The notes under the pieces: generated by a model
Seen by the model: only the letters and a program-made list of their open reading frames with translations
What the model was told of the DNA's origin: nothing
Database searches by the model: none
Shown: positions 34,353-42,359 of the stretch, one piece after another
How the letters are laid out: each line of letters begins with the position of its first letter
How positions within the stretch are numbered: the stretch's first letter is position 1
Translations under genes and position numbers: made by a program
Assembly: GCF_900323885.1 (NCBI RefSeq)
Contig: NZ_OOHJ01000018.1
Span: 3,273,001 to 3,337,000, forward strand
DNA length: 64,000 bases
Direction of reading: 5' to 3'
Source of the DNA: [Actinomadura] parvosata subsp. kistnae
GTDB lineage: Bacteria > Actinomycetota > Actinomycetes > Streptosporangiales > Streptosporangiaceae

Positions 34353-34530
34353 CAAGCGGCGGCGCGGCGCGCCGCCGTACAGCGGCCCGTCGCTTGCCCG
34401 CCGCCCGGGGCATGCGGCCTGGGGGCCGGTCCCGGGCGGCGCAGCACGGGCCGCCACACCGACCGCCGCACCCGCCGACCAAAGCGAACTCACCGACCCT
34501 GGCGCCACGCCGCCGCACGAATACAGCCCT
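34353..34530. repeat. GC-rich hairpin repeat, copy A
   Basis: About 178 bp, roughly 75-80% identical by eye to 38001-38182. It starts CAAGCGGCGGCGCGG and ends near CGCACGAATACAGCC. It contains an 11-bp perfect stem (CGCCGCCCGGG/CCCGGGCGGCG) around a loop with GCCTGGGGGCCGGT that is almost unchanged in copy B. It lies in the 497-bp gap between the membrane protein and the next gene, where I see no gene. Confidence 0.7.
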
Positions 34531-34716
34531 ACGATCGCCACGTGTGGGCTGGCCTCCGTCGTTGGCCGGGGGCGATCGACGAGCCGGTGCTTCGTTCCTC
34601 AGCACCGGCTCACCAGATAGCGGCCCGCCTGCCCGTAGTTCCACCCGTATCTCCCGCGCCCGTAGCCTGTCCTCGGCACGATTCACGATCATGACCTCGT
34701 CGACAGGAGCGCACAC

Positions 34717-35226
34717 ATGAGCGCCATGCACGACTACTACCGCGCTCCCGATCGCGCCACCGCAACCTGGCGACCAGACGAGCTTCGGGCGTCAGCCAAA
34801 CCCCTCCCCGATGCTCCATTGTTCGACGTCGTGGAAACCAAGTGGATCGATCCCACCGGATCCCTCGGCGAACTCGTGGCCGTCATCAAGGGCGTCCCCT
34901 ACTCCAACGACCTGGTCCAGACCGTCACCTTGTACCCGCCGCCCGAAGGGGCGCTAAAGACCGAAGACGAATGGCTGGCACTGCCGGAGGGCTCTCCCTA
35001 TCGCGAGGGACCAGAGATCGAGGAACTATCGGTGAGCGTCCGCGACGCACTGGCCGAGGTCGATGACGCCCGCCTGCCCGAAGTGGCCCAACGATGGATG
35101 AATGAAGATGTCTCCAGCTTCCACGACAGTGATCATGTGCTCGATCTGGTCAAGGAGTTCGTCGCGCTGGCGCGAAGGGCCAAGGAGAGCGATCAACTGC
35201 TCTACTGCTGGTGGATCCCCGGCTAG
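34717..35226 (+). CDS. unknown soluble protein, AICE 2 cargo
   Basis: 169 residues with AGGAG upstream of the ATG. Acidic, no membrane helix, ends in LLYCWWIPG. The segment GELVAVIKGVPYSNDLVQTV is beta-rich and the second half is helical. No family is recognised. It is one of four small unrelated cargo genes in this stretch. Confidence 0.6.
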   Translation: MSAMHDYYRAPDRATATWRPDELRASAKPLPDAPLFDVVETKWIDPTGSLGELVAVIKGVPYSNDLVQTVTLYPPPEGALKTEDEWLALPEGSPYREGPEIEELSVSVRDALAEVDDARLPEVAQRWMNEDVSSFHDSDHVLDLVKEFVALARRAKESDQLLYCWWIPG

Positions 35227-35263
35227 TCAAGATCCCGAATACACGCCGAACGCCGCGACGCGA

Positions 35264-35896
35264 TCAAGACAGCTCACCGATTGGCGCGACGGTATGCGTT
35301 CCATCGCCCGTGCAACGCCAAACGGCGATCCCATGTACCAGCTCGGCACGCAGGCCCCGATCGTGAGTGGCGCAGACGGGCCAGACCTTCCACGTTAGCT
35401 CCATGATTACTTCTTGGGTGGCATCGGCCACGCATGCAAGCGCCCCTTGGACGTCGCCTCCCGCGATGGGCGGGATGCTGGTGCCGTGGTTACTCCAATA
35501 CCCACCCTGGAACTCCACCCAGGCATGACCATTGTCGTCCCGGTCGTGGGTGATCAATCGAAGCGTTCCAGTGATTTCCGCGGCTCGGACGTCGCGCTCC
35601 ACGACCTTCAGCGCCTGCTCCAGCACATCCCACATCCTCGGTTCGAGGGCGAAGGTAGGCTCGAAGCCGGTGTCGCGTAGAAGGCTTTCGCCCAGACGGG
35701 TCAGATCGGCCGGGGGCAGGCGGGCCGCAGGGCGTTCAAGGAGCTCCTGCGTAGCCGGAGTGCTCACACCCCACTCCTCCAGCGAGCAGGCAAGTTCGAG
35801 GACAGGTTCGGCGTCCAGGCCACCGTCGCGCAATGCCGTATAGATATGGCCTGTCAACTCGTCGATCAGCTGCTTGGCTTGCTCTTCGGAGTGCAC
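35264..35896 (-). CDS. unknown protein, AICE 2 cargo
   Basis: 210 residues. The helical N-terminal half (EEQAKQLIDELTGHIYTALR) is followed by a beta-rich part with WVEFQGGYWSNHGTSIPPI and a C-terminal VCATHDRGLRAEL / WRCTGDGTHTVAPIG pattern with Cys and His residues that might bind zinc. Convergent with its left neighbour. Function unknown. Confidence 0.6.
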   Translation of the reverse strand: MHSEEQAKQLIDELTGHIYTALRDGGLDAEPVLELACSLEEWGVSTPATQELLERPAARLPPADLTRLGESLLRDTGFEPTFALEPRMWDVLEQALKVVERDVRAAEITGTLRLITHDRDDNGHAWVEFQGGYWSNHGTSIPPIAGGDVQGALACVADATQEVIMELTWKVWPVCATHDRGLRAELVHGIAVWRCTGDGTHTVAPIGELS

Positions 35897-36073
35897 GCTG
35901 TAGTGTCGCCCACCGGATGAACCCAGGCAAGCGAGATCTTCCGCGTGTCATCGACGCTGCACGACGGACCCGAGGTGCCCTGGCCCGCTTCTCCTGCGGT
36001 GAATCGATGGCAGACGGAGTGACCAGGCCAGGCGCGGCTTGCGCTGATCCGCCACACCCGTGAGGCTGCCGGC

Positions 36074-36442
36074 ATGGTGACCGTAGGTCAGCTCCGCGTG
36101 TACCTCGAAGGACTACCGGACGACACGCCCGTCGTGATCGATGTCCGCTCCGGCGAGGAGTACGTGAGGGTTGAAGACATCCGCTCCTCCAACGACGACC
36201 ACAGCACGGCGCACCGCCCTAGGGTCAAACTGACGGTACGCAGGGTGAAACGCGATGAGATCCAACAGGAGCTGAACGACCTGCGGGCCGGCCTCTGTTA
36301 CACATTGGGCAAGTACCACAGTGAACCAGGGCCGCAAGGACTGACAGTTATCACAGTGCTCAGCGATCAGGAGATCTACGCGGAGATCCGGCGACTACGC
36401 GATCTGGCCGAGCAAAAGGAGAAGCACAGCCGAGAGTCGTGA
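36074..36442 (+). CDS. small protein resembling DUF6225
   Basis: 122 residues. The N-terminus MVTVGQLRVYLEGLPDDTPV has the pattern of small actinobacterial proteins grouped as DUF6225; the second half is a charged helix. Assignment is by resemblance only. Function unknown. Confidence 0.55.
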   Translation: MVTVGQLRVYLEGLPDDTPVVIDVRSGEEYVRVEDIRSSNDDHSTAHRPRVKLTVRRVKRDEIQQELNDLRAGLCYTLGKYHSEPGPQGLTVITVLSDQEIYAEIRRLRDLAEQKEKHSRES

Positions 36443-36472
36443 CCGCCGTGCCAATAGCGCGCCATCAAGGGG

Positions 36473-36580
36473 AGTGACAAGGGGTCAACCACGGTCACTC
36501 GAGACCAGCCTTCGTCGCAGGTCAACGCCGCTACGAGCCAGGATCCCTGCAATTCCCAAGCTGACAGAGCGCATCCAATC
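36473..36580. repeat. sequence related to 46676-46780
   Basis: Both contain GTGAC-A/G-AGGGGTC-A/G-ACCACGGTCACTC at the left and a TTCCCAAG-C/CC-TGACAG segment at the right, with a diverged middle. It is in the 262-bp gap between two cargo genes and may be a degraded gene end or a repeat. Confidence 0.45.
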
Positions 36581-36704
36581 CACAGCATCCGTCAGTCGAG
36601 GCTTGACCATGTTAAGACGAATCACCGACGCGGCTCTATGTTGATCAAGTCCTGATGGCGGGAAATTCTCGTCACTTGCCATTGTGGGGCACTACGCTCA
36701 GGCT

Positions 36705-37217
36705 ATGGGTCGCATACCGTACGAAGTCACAGGAGTGAGCACGCCACTCTTCGGCATCCAGTGGCAAAAGACGAGTACAGATCGCAGGATTGCCCGTGAG
36801 GTGATCGTTTTTCTCGAAGATCGCAGGCTGCTTTTCGGGGATCGACACGTCGAAGATGAAGGGCACTGTGTTCGCTCGGCCCTCCAGATTCGGGCATTCC
36901 TTACCGAACAACTCAAGCGGCATGAGATGGGGCGGGAGCTCTCTACTGCGTTGAAGGCAATGCGGGCCGCCTGCCGTCAGTTCGTGGATGTTGCTGGTCC
37001 GCAAGGCGAGAACTTCGGCTATCGGATGGGTCCTATAGGAGCCAACCGATTTGGACTAGCGCTCGGTGACCTACGATCCCAGATGGGCTTTTACGTCGCC
37101 GCAATAGCTACTCAGTACAAGATCGAAGTAGATGACGATCTCGCTACCATCCTCCCGCCGCCTCCTGAGGACGAGGACGAAGATGTCTCCTGGTTTCCTG
37201 GTTTTGGAGGAGAGTAG
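36705..37217 (+). CDS. unknown protein (MGRIPYEVTGVSTPLFGIQW type)
   Basis: 170 residues starting at the ATG at 36705. The N-terminus resembles a family of small actinobacterial proteins linked to defence islands, but I cannot name it surely. The helical middle and the acidic, proline-rich C-terminus (PPPPEDEDEDVSWFPGF) are clear. It is the last gene before the right end of element 2. Confidence 0.58.
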   Translation: MGRIPYEVTGVSTPLFGIQWQKTSTDRRIAREVIVFLEDRRLLFGDRHVEDEGHCVRSALQIRAFLTEQLKRHEMGRELSTALKAMRAACRQFVDVAGPQGENFGYRMGPIGANRFGLALGDLRSQMGFYVAAIATQYKIEVDDDLATILPPPPEDEDEDVSWFPGFGGE

Positions 37218-37452
37218 CCTCCCCGGACAGACTCGTGATCGTGGGCTCTTGGCGGTAGCGACCTTGTCGTTGCGCCCTGTTCCTCTGGCGACCAATACGG
37301 CGGCCTGTGCCGGCTGAGAGATCGCGCATAGCGCCGCCATGGATGTGGTCGATCTGCTGTGCAATATGCATGCAATGATCTTGTGTGCTAGAGGCGCACG
37401 ATAGGGTCCCGCCCCAGGCCGACGCGTATATGAGAAGCACAACGGTCACGAG

Positions 37453-37502
37453 CTGTAAAACCGTCGGCTCAGCCTACGCAAGTTCGAACCTTGCACCTGC
37501 CA
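37453..37502 (+). repeat. att core 3 (junction of elements 2 and 3)
   Basis: Exact 50-bp copy of the tRNA-Tyr 3' part. Beyond it, about 85 bp match the left end of element 2 with only a few differences. Confidence 0.93.
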
Positions 37503-37521
37503 CCAGCAGTAACAGCAGATC

Positions 37522-37541
37522 AGAGGCCCTTCGGGGCCTCT
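37522..37541 (+). terminator. hairpin inside the element-3 left end
   Basis: Same AGAGGCCC-TTCG-GGGCCTCT hairpin as at 23287-23306. Confidence 0.75.
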
Positions 37542-37742
37542 TCTGCGTTTCAGGGGTGTGCAGCCAGATGCAGCCCTGAGCGGGCCGGTTGTCGGTGGTC
37601 ACGGGATATACGCGGGATGGACCCGGGCGCGTTTCACCAGGTCGAGGCCCATGATCCGGAGTATGTGCGGGATGACGCGGCCCTGCAACGCCGAAAGGCC
37701 CCGGGGGAAGCCAGAGCCTTTCGAGTGGTGCCGTTCGTGATC

Positions 37743-38000
37743 TCATGCGGTGAGTACGTCCGCGATCCGCTGGTTGACGCTCTCTTCCTGGCCGTCGATG
37801 CATTTGGCATAGACCCTGAGCAGGACATCCACCCCGTGTCCGGCACGGGCGGCCACCTCTGGGGCCGGGACGCCGCCGTTGAGCCAGAGTGAGACGGCCG
37901 CGTGCCGCAGGTCGTACGGTCGCCGTGCGAGCGGTGAGGCGACCTGAGCCGGTGTGAAGGCGAGAGTGCGGGCTTCCTGCCAGACCTCGGTGTAGGCCGT
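37743..38000 (-). pseudogene. integrase fragment (C-terminal about 85 residues)
   Basis: Reads TAYTEVWQEARTLAFTPAQV, RPYDLRHAAVSLWLNGGV, LLRVYAKCIDGQEESVNQR, closely matching the element-2 integrase C-terminus and its normal stop. Everything upstream is replaced by the GC-rich repeat that begins at 38001, so no functional integrase remains. Confidence 0.85.
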
Positions 38001-38182
38001 CAAGCGCCGGCGCGGCGCGGCGCCGTACCCCGGCCCTCCGCCCGCCCGCCGCCCCGGGCGTGCAGCCTGGGGGCCGGTCCCGGTCGGCGGCGGGACACCG
38101 GGCCGGGCACCGCACGCCAGCCCCGCCGTACGAACCGAACGCACCGGCCGGGGTTGCCACGCCGCCGCACGATTACAGCCTT
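38001..38182. repeat. GC-rich hairpin repeat, copy B, at the integrase break point
   Basis: About 182 bp matching copy A at 34353-34530. The left boundary coincides with the loss of integrase homology, so insertion of or recombination at this repeat probably truncated the gene. The stem around the GCCTGGGGGCCGGT loop is retained despite sequence changes in the arms. Confidence 0.7.
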
Positions 38183-38199
38183 CACTGCGGCTGCAGGGC

Positions 38200-38688
38200 T
38201 CATTGGTTCACCTGTTGCCAAGCTGCACGGTGACGATCCGAAATACATCCCTCCTCAAAATCGAAGAGACCAGCCGCCCTGTTCTCGTCCAGCCAGGCCC
38301 GAAGCCTCCCATAAGGCAACTCCGAAGGAATGTTCACCGCGATCAAGTTCGGGAACGCTGAGACGCCCTCCCAATCGCAACCCAGATCTGCCAGCCTGGC
38401 ACGGACCTCTGCCACGCATGCCTCGTCGTGGAACACGATCCGCACCGTCGAATGACCCGACTCCCGCACCAACGATTCGTACTCCCGCAAGCCGCCAGCA
38501 TCGGCTTGGCGTATTCGGACCTCATCGCCCCAGGCCACCCCACACACGAAGAACGGGACGTTGGCCAGTCGCACCACATGAGGATCCTCAGTGAGCTCTC
38601 CCCACACCGACTCCGCTCCCACCGGAGGCCACCCATCCTCATCCCTGTCCAGGTGGAAGAGAACCTTCACCCGATCGCTGACGGTCAT
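38200..38688 (-). CDS. DUF4265 protein
   Basis: 162 residues with KVLFHLDRDEDGWPPVGAES and LANVPFFVCGVAWGDEVRIR, the two most conserved parts of DUF4265. The start ATG at 38686-38688 has GAAGGAG upstream. DUF4265 proteins are small cytosolic proteins of unknown function, often near mobile or polymorphic-toxin loci. It is the only apparently intact gene in element 3. Confidence 0.78.
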   Translation of the reverse strand: MTVSDRVKVLFHLDRDEDGWPPVGAESVWGELTEDPHVVRLANVPFFVCGVAWGDEVRIRQADAGGLREYESLVRESGHSTVRIVFHDEACVAEVRARLADLGCDWEGVSAFPNLIAVNIPSELPYGRLRAWLDENRAAGLFDFEEGCISDRHRAAWQQVNQ

Positions 38689-38816
38689 CACGGCTCCTTC
38701 GCCGGGCGGTGCGGCTGACTGTGAGTAAACCAACCCTTCGCCTCCGGCGGGGGGCGCTCCGGCTCCGGGATGATCGCCGTGCCGGGGAGCGGGGCCGTAG
38801 GTGGCTGAGGTGGAAG

Positions 38817-38969
38817 CCTGATCATCCCGTCCGCCATCGACCCGGGACAAGCCGAGCGGGCCAGGGCCACGGGTACCAGATCGTTCGTCCGGTGGGGCGC
38901 TCCATCTGGTACCCGTGGCCCTGGCCCGCTTCCCCTTCGGGCGGGTCGACGGCAGATGGGATGATCAGG
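38817..38969. repeat. 65-bp imperfect inverted repeat (MITE-like)
   Basis: Left arm 38817-38881 and right arm 38904-38969 pair with few mismatches around a 22-nt spacer. The outer ends are CCTGATCATCCC and GGGATGATCAGG, and the inner 25 bp are a perfect match. A single half of the same sequence is at 46565-46617. No ORF is inside. Confidence 0.75.
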
Positions 38970-39156
38970 CAGGTGAGGTGCGCGCTATCCGCGCATAGGT
39001 ACATCGTCGCCGTACGCTACTCGGGTCGCTGGATTGGGGAAGCCGGGTACCTGAATCAAGATCCGGGATATTTGCGGGATGATCTATGGCGCGCGCGACG
39101 AGTTGTCGACAGCTTGCTGAGGTCAGCCCACGGATTCGTCCGCAGTCCGCGACGCC

Positions 39157-39206
39157 CTGTAAAACCGTCGGCTCAGCCTACGCAAGTTCGAACCTTGCAC
39201 CTGCCC
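39157..39206 (+). repeat. att core 4 (right end of the element stack)
   Basis: 49 of 50 bases match the tRNA-Tyr 3' part; the last base is C instead of A. It is followed by the original tRNA terminator, so this is where the chromosome resumes. Confidence 0.92.
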
Positions 39207-39217
39207 CACCAGCGCGA

Positions 39218-39256
39218 AGAGGCCCGTCACCAGCGGAAACGCGGTGACGGGCCTCT
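39218..39256 (+). terminator. original tRNA-Tyr terminator, now 31 kb from the tRNA
   Basis: Identical 14-bp stem-loop to 7918-7956. The 440 bp that follow, up to the response regulator, hold no gene I can support. Confidence 0.82.
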
Positions 39257-39696
39257 CGCTTTGTGTCCGGCCGTCTACGGGTGACATCGGCGCTCTACGG
39301 TTGATCGTTCCCTGGCGATCATGGGGTGGTGAACCGCAGCGAACTGTGCCGTTGCCGACGCACCTGTGAGATCCACGATTCGGTGGCGCAACGATTGAGC
39401 CACCGGGTGCGGTTGCGGGCCGGAGAATGACCGTTGCGGCCGGGCGGGTTGCCCGGCCGCAAACCACATCAGGCGTCAGGCGGTCAGGTGGTGCACGAGG
39501 CAGGTGACGGCGCCCGGGCAATGATGAGGAACTGAGAGTGTGCAGGTCACAGGCTCGAGGCTTGGCGGTTTTGGTGTCAGCCTTGGTCCTGCTGGCACTG
39601 GAAGCTGCTCGGCCGGCAGTTCGGCTGGTCCCGCACCATGAACGCGGTGGACGCGGTGGCCGCGGTGAGGAGTGCCGCGGCCGTCCGCAGGAAGGT

Positions 39697-40353
39697 CTAC
39701 AGTTCGTCGCCGAAGCGACGCAGGGCCGACCGGGTCAGGTCGGCCTTGTTCCCCGCGTGCAGTTTCGCGCGGATGCGCTCCACGTGAGAGTCGACCGTGG
39801 CCTTGCTGATGCCCATGCGGCGGGCGATCTGGCCGTGCGTCTGGCCGCGGGCGATCCAGCGCAGCGTCTCCTCCTCGCGAGGGGAGAGCGGGACGAGCGG
39901 ATCGTCCTGTGCCGCGCCTTCCGCGCTGTCGTCCCGTGGGGTTTCGGCCAGCGCGGCCAGGTCGGCGAGCAGCGCATCGGCCAGGTGCGGGGAGAGCGCG
40001 AACCCTCCGGAGGCGACGGTCGTCACAGCGGCCAGCATCAGCAGGGCGCTCGCGTCCTTGGTGACGTATCCCCTGGCCCCCGCTCGTACGCAGGCCAGGA
40101 CGTCTCCGGGACGACGTGAGGCGGACATGACCAGGACCGGCACCACCGGGCTCAGGGTCGCCACGGCGTCGATGGCGGGCCTGTCCTCGACCAGGTAGAG
40201 GTCGTGGACCACCACGTCGAGCCGGTCGTGCGGAGGCAGGAGGGCGGTGTCGGCCACCGACGCCTCGACCTGGATGTCCGGTGCGGCTGAGAGCATATGT
40301 TCCACTCCGTGACGGGCCACGGGGTGATCGTCGACGATCCCAACGCGAATCAT
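39697..40353 (-). CDS. NarL/FixJ-type response regulator
   Basis: 218 residues. The receiver domain has IRVGIVDDHPVARHG and a candidate phospho-acceptor in VVVHDLYLVEDRP, and the KDAS lysine is present (YVTKDASALL). The C-terminal LuxR-type HTH is LSPREEETLRWIARGQTHGQ with IARRMGISKATVDSHVERI. The partner kinase is probably the one at 44473-45666, four genes away. It is divergent from the C39-like gene, so the 194-bp intergenic region is a likely target. Confidence 0.88.
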   Translation of the reverse strand: MIRVGIVDDHPVARHGVEHMLSAAPDIQVEASVADTALLPPHDRLDVVVHDLYLVEDRPAIDAVATLSPVVPVLVMSASRRPGDVLACVRAGARGYVTKDASALLMLAAVTTVASGGFALSPHLADALLADLAALAETPRDDSAEGAAQDDPLVPLSPREEETLRWIARGQTHGQIARRMGISKATVDSHVERIRAKLHAGNKADLTRSALRRFGDEL

Positions 40354-40547
40354 GCCTTGATAGTGGTGCTTTCGCCGGCGACTGTCGACCGCTCTCATGA
40401 GCTTCTCGTGCCGCTCCCGTAGACGCACCACATGACTCCCGTTAATGGGGTGGTACATCCCATCTGGGATTTTTTCCCGGATTTTGCGCGGCCCTCCCGA
40501 ACAGGACAGTTGAGCCATCCCCACCCGACGTCCTGACGGAGGACACC

Positions 40548-42296
40548 ATGTTCAGCCGCCCCACCTCGCGCATCCTCGCCGCCGGCGCGCTCGCGACCGC
40601 CGCCATGCTGACGCAGTCCCTGCCCGCGACCGCCGCTCCCTCCCCCGCCACGAGCGCTGTCTCCCCGGACACCCTGTCCACCCGGCTCGTGGGCAAGCAG
40701 TACGAAGTGCTGGTCGACGGCGTGGTCAAGGCCCGCTTCCCGGTCACCGACCTCGCCTACACCGTGGAGGCGGCGCTGAGCCCCGACGGGGCGCGCGCCA
40801 CGGTGATTCCCGATTTCGACAGCCATCACGGCAGCGGCCTGTGGGTGCTCGACGTCGCCACCGGCTCCAGCCGGCGGGTGCTGTCCGCGCCGGTCACCTC
40901 GGCCGTGTTCGGGCCGGGCGAGCGACTGGCCTCGGCCGAGGACCGTACCGGCTCCGCCGTGATCCGCGTCGGCACCGCCACGGACGCGGGCCAGGCGGTC
41001 GCCACGGTTCCCGGCCGGGACGTGCGCGTCCTCGGCTGGGCCGCCGACGGCACCTCCCTGTTCGTCACCTCTCGTCCTGAGCAGGCGGATCTGTTCTACG
41101 CGGAGTCACTCATGCGCGTCGACCTCGCCGACGGGAAGGTGTCGCCGGTGCTGAAGAGCGACCTCTCCGCGCACAAGATCTACTCCGCCTTCCGCCTGCC
41201 GCAGGTGAACGGCGAGCAGCGGGTGAGCTACGTGGCCACGGACGCGAAGGACGTCTGCATGGGCACCAGCGAGCTGGGCCTGGCCAGCACGACAGGCGAG
41301 CAGGTCCGGCGCTTCGGCACCGACCGCGCCGTGCACTACCGCGACGGCCTTTGGAGCGAGGACGGCACCACCGTGACGTACGAGGTGCAGTCCTGCCCCG
41401 ACCGCAAGGCCGGCAAGCAGGCGTCCGAATCGCGGGCCTCGTCGGTGAACGGCGTTTGGACGGCCGACGTCGCCCGCGGCACCCGTACCCGTCTGGTGGA
41501 CGGCATCTCCGCCGCCTACCAGCTGAAGGCTCAGCGCGGAGGCGTCGCCGTCGGCACGCCCAGGGACGGCATGCGGGTGATCGACCCGTCGGCCCCGGTG
41601 TCGGCCGCGACGCTGGACACGCCGGCGACGGGCAAGGTGACGCTGGCCGACAAGAGCAGGACCGTCACGGGCGGGGTCAGCACGAACGCCGTCCACCTGC
41701 CGACGCCGAGCGTGTACATCCACCAGCTCTGGGACACCGAGGACGCCTTCGACGGCAACTGGGCGTGCGCGCCGACCTCGGCCGTGATGGCTCTGGCCGG
41801 GTACCAGCTCAAGAACCAGTTCCCGGTGACGGTGAGCTCCCCCTACAAGCACGTCTCGCCGTACGGGGGTTACATCACCCGCGAGTACACCTCCCCGGAC
41901 GGGAAGACGCGGTTCACCTACAAGGCGCCCGACCGCAACGGCAACTGGTGGGCGGGCGCGTACGGCTGGGTCGTCGGCGACGACGGCTATGGATACCTGA
42001 GCTACCTGCTGTCCTTCCTCAAGGCGAACAGCGCCAGCCCGCACCAGCCCGCGGCCGGGGTCGACCAGGCGGCGTGGGTTCGTAGCGAGATCAACAAGGG
42101 CTACTTCGTCATCGCGGGCGGCACGTACGGGCTCGGCGGCAGCGGCCACTACGCCGTGATCGTCGGCTACGACGACAACGGGAACTTCCTGGTCAACGAC
42201 CCGTACGGCAAGTACGCCTCCGGGAACTACGATCCGGACCACCCCTTCACCTACAGCTGGAACTTCATCAGCCCCTCCGTCCTGGTCGCCACCTGA
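40548..42296 (+). CDS. secreted protein with beta-propeller and C39-like peptidase domain
   Basis: 582 residues. Sec signal peptide MFSRPTSRILAAGALATAAM to ATAA. Residues about 50-370 hold repeated WD40-like strands (LSPDGARATVIPDFDSHHGS and similar). The C-terminal 190 residues are papain-like, with catalytic Cys in GNWACAPTSAVMALAGY (about 406), His in GSGHYAVIVGYDD (about 532) and Asp in LVNDPYG (about 549). GGAGG precedes the ATG. It probably cleaves peptides in the cell wall or outside the cell. Confidence 0.85.
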   Translation: MFSRPTSRILAAGALATAAMLTQSLPATAAPSPATSAVSPDTLSTRLVGKQYEVLVDGVVKARFPVTDLAYTVEAALSPDGARATVIPDFDSHHGSGLWVLDVATGSSRRVLSAPVTSAVFGPGERLASAEDRTGSAVIRVGTATDAGQAVATVPGRDVRVLGWAADGTSLFVTSRPEQADLFYAESLMRVDLADGKVSPVLKSDLSAHKIYSAFRLPQVNGEQRVSYVATDAKDVCMGTSELGLASTTGEQVRRFGTDRAVHYRDGLWSEDGTTVTYEVQSCPDRKAGKQASESRASSVNGVWTADVARGTRTRLVDGISAAYQLKAQRGGVAVGTPRDGMRVIDPSAPVSAATLDTPATGKVTLADKSRTVTGGVSTNAVHLPTPSVYIHQLWDTEDAFDGNWACAPTSAVMALAGYQLKNQFPVTVSSPYKHVSPYGGYITREYTSPDGKTRFTYKAPDRNGNWWAGAYGWVVGDDGYGYLSYLLSFLKANSASPHQPAAGVDQAAWVRSEINKGYFVIAGGTYGLGGSGHYAVIVGYDDNGNFLVNDPYGKYASGNYDPDHPFTYSWNFISPSVLVAT

Positions 42297-42359
42297 TCCC
42301 CTTCGCGCCGGGGGCCGACAGGCTCCCCGGCGCGTCTGCCTGCCACGAGGAGCACGACC

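Larger units (their letters stand above)
23218..37502 (-). mobile_element. AICE 2, RepSA type, integrated in tandem at tRNA-Tyr
   Basis: About 14.2 kb between exact att cores. It contains int, xis, a RepSA-like initiator, a small zinc ribbon, an FtsK-type ATPase, Pra, a GntR repressor and several small AICE genes. About 6 kb of cargo follows toward the distal end (32.8-37.2 kb), with no recognised backbone function. The left end shares about 85 bp beyond the core with element 3. Confidence 0.9.
37453..39206 (-). mobile_element. element 3, decayed 1.7-kb AICE relic
   Basis: Bounded by att cores 3 and 4. It contains an integrase 3' fragment, a GC-rich repeat at the break point, one intact gene (DUF4265) and a long inverted repeat. 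The left end and integrase fragment are close relatives of element 2. Confidence 0.82.

Noticed and set aside
23218..39206. Extra tRNA-Tyr genes at the att copies
   Set aside because: The three downstream copies lack the acceptor 5' strand, D arm and 5' anticodon stem, so they cannot fold as tRNAs.
39538..40119. Plus-strand frame with a hydrophobic N-terminus opposite the response regulator
   Set aside because: It reads antisense to the clear receiver/HTH protein; the N-terminal hydrophobic part alone is not enough.
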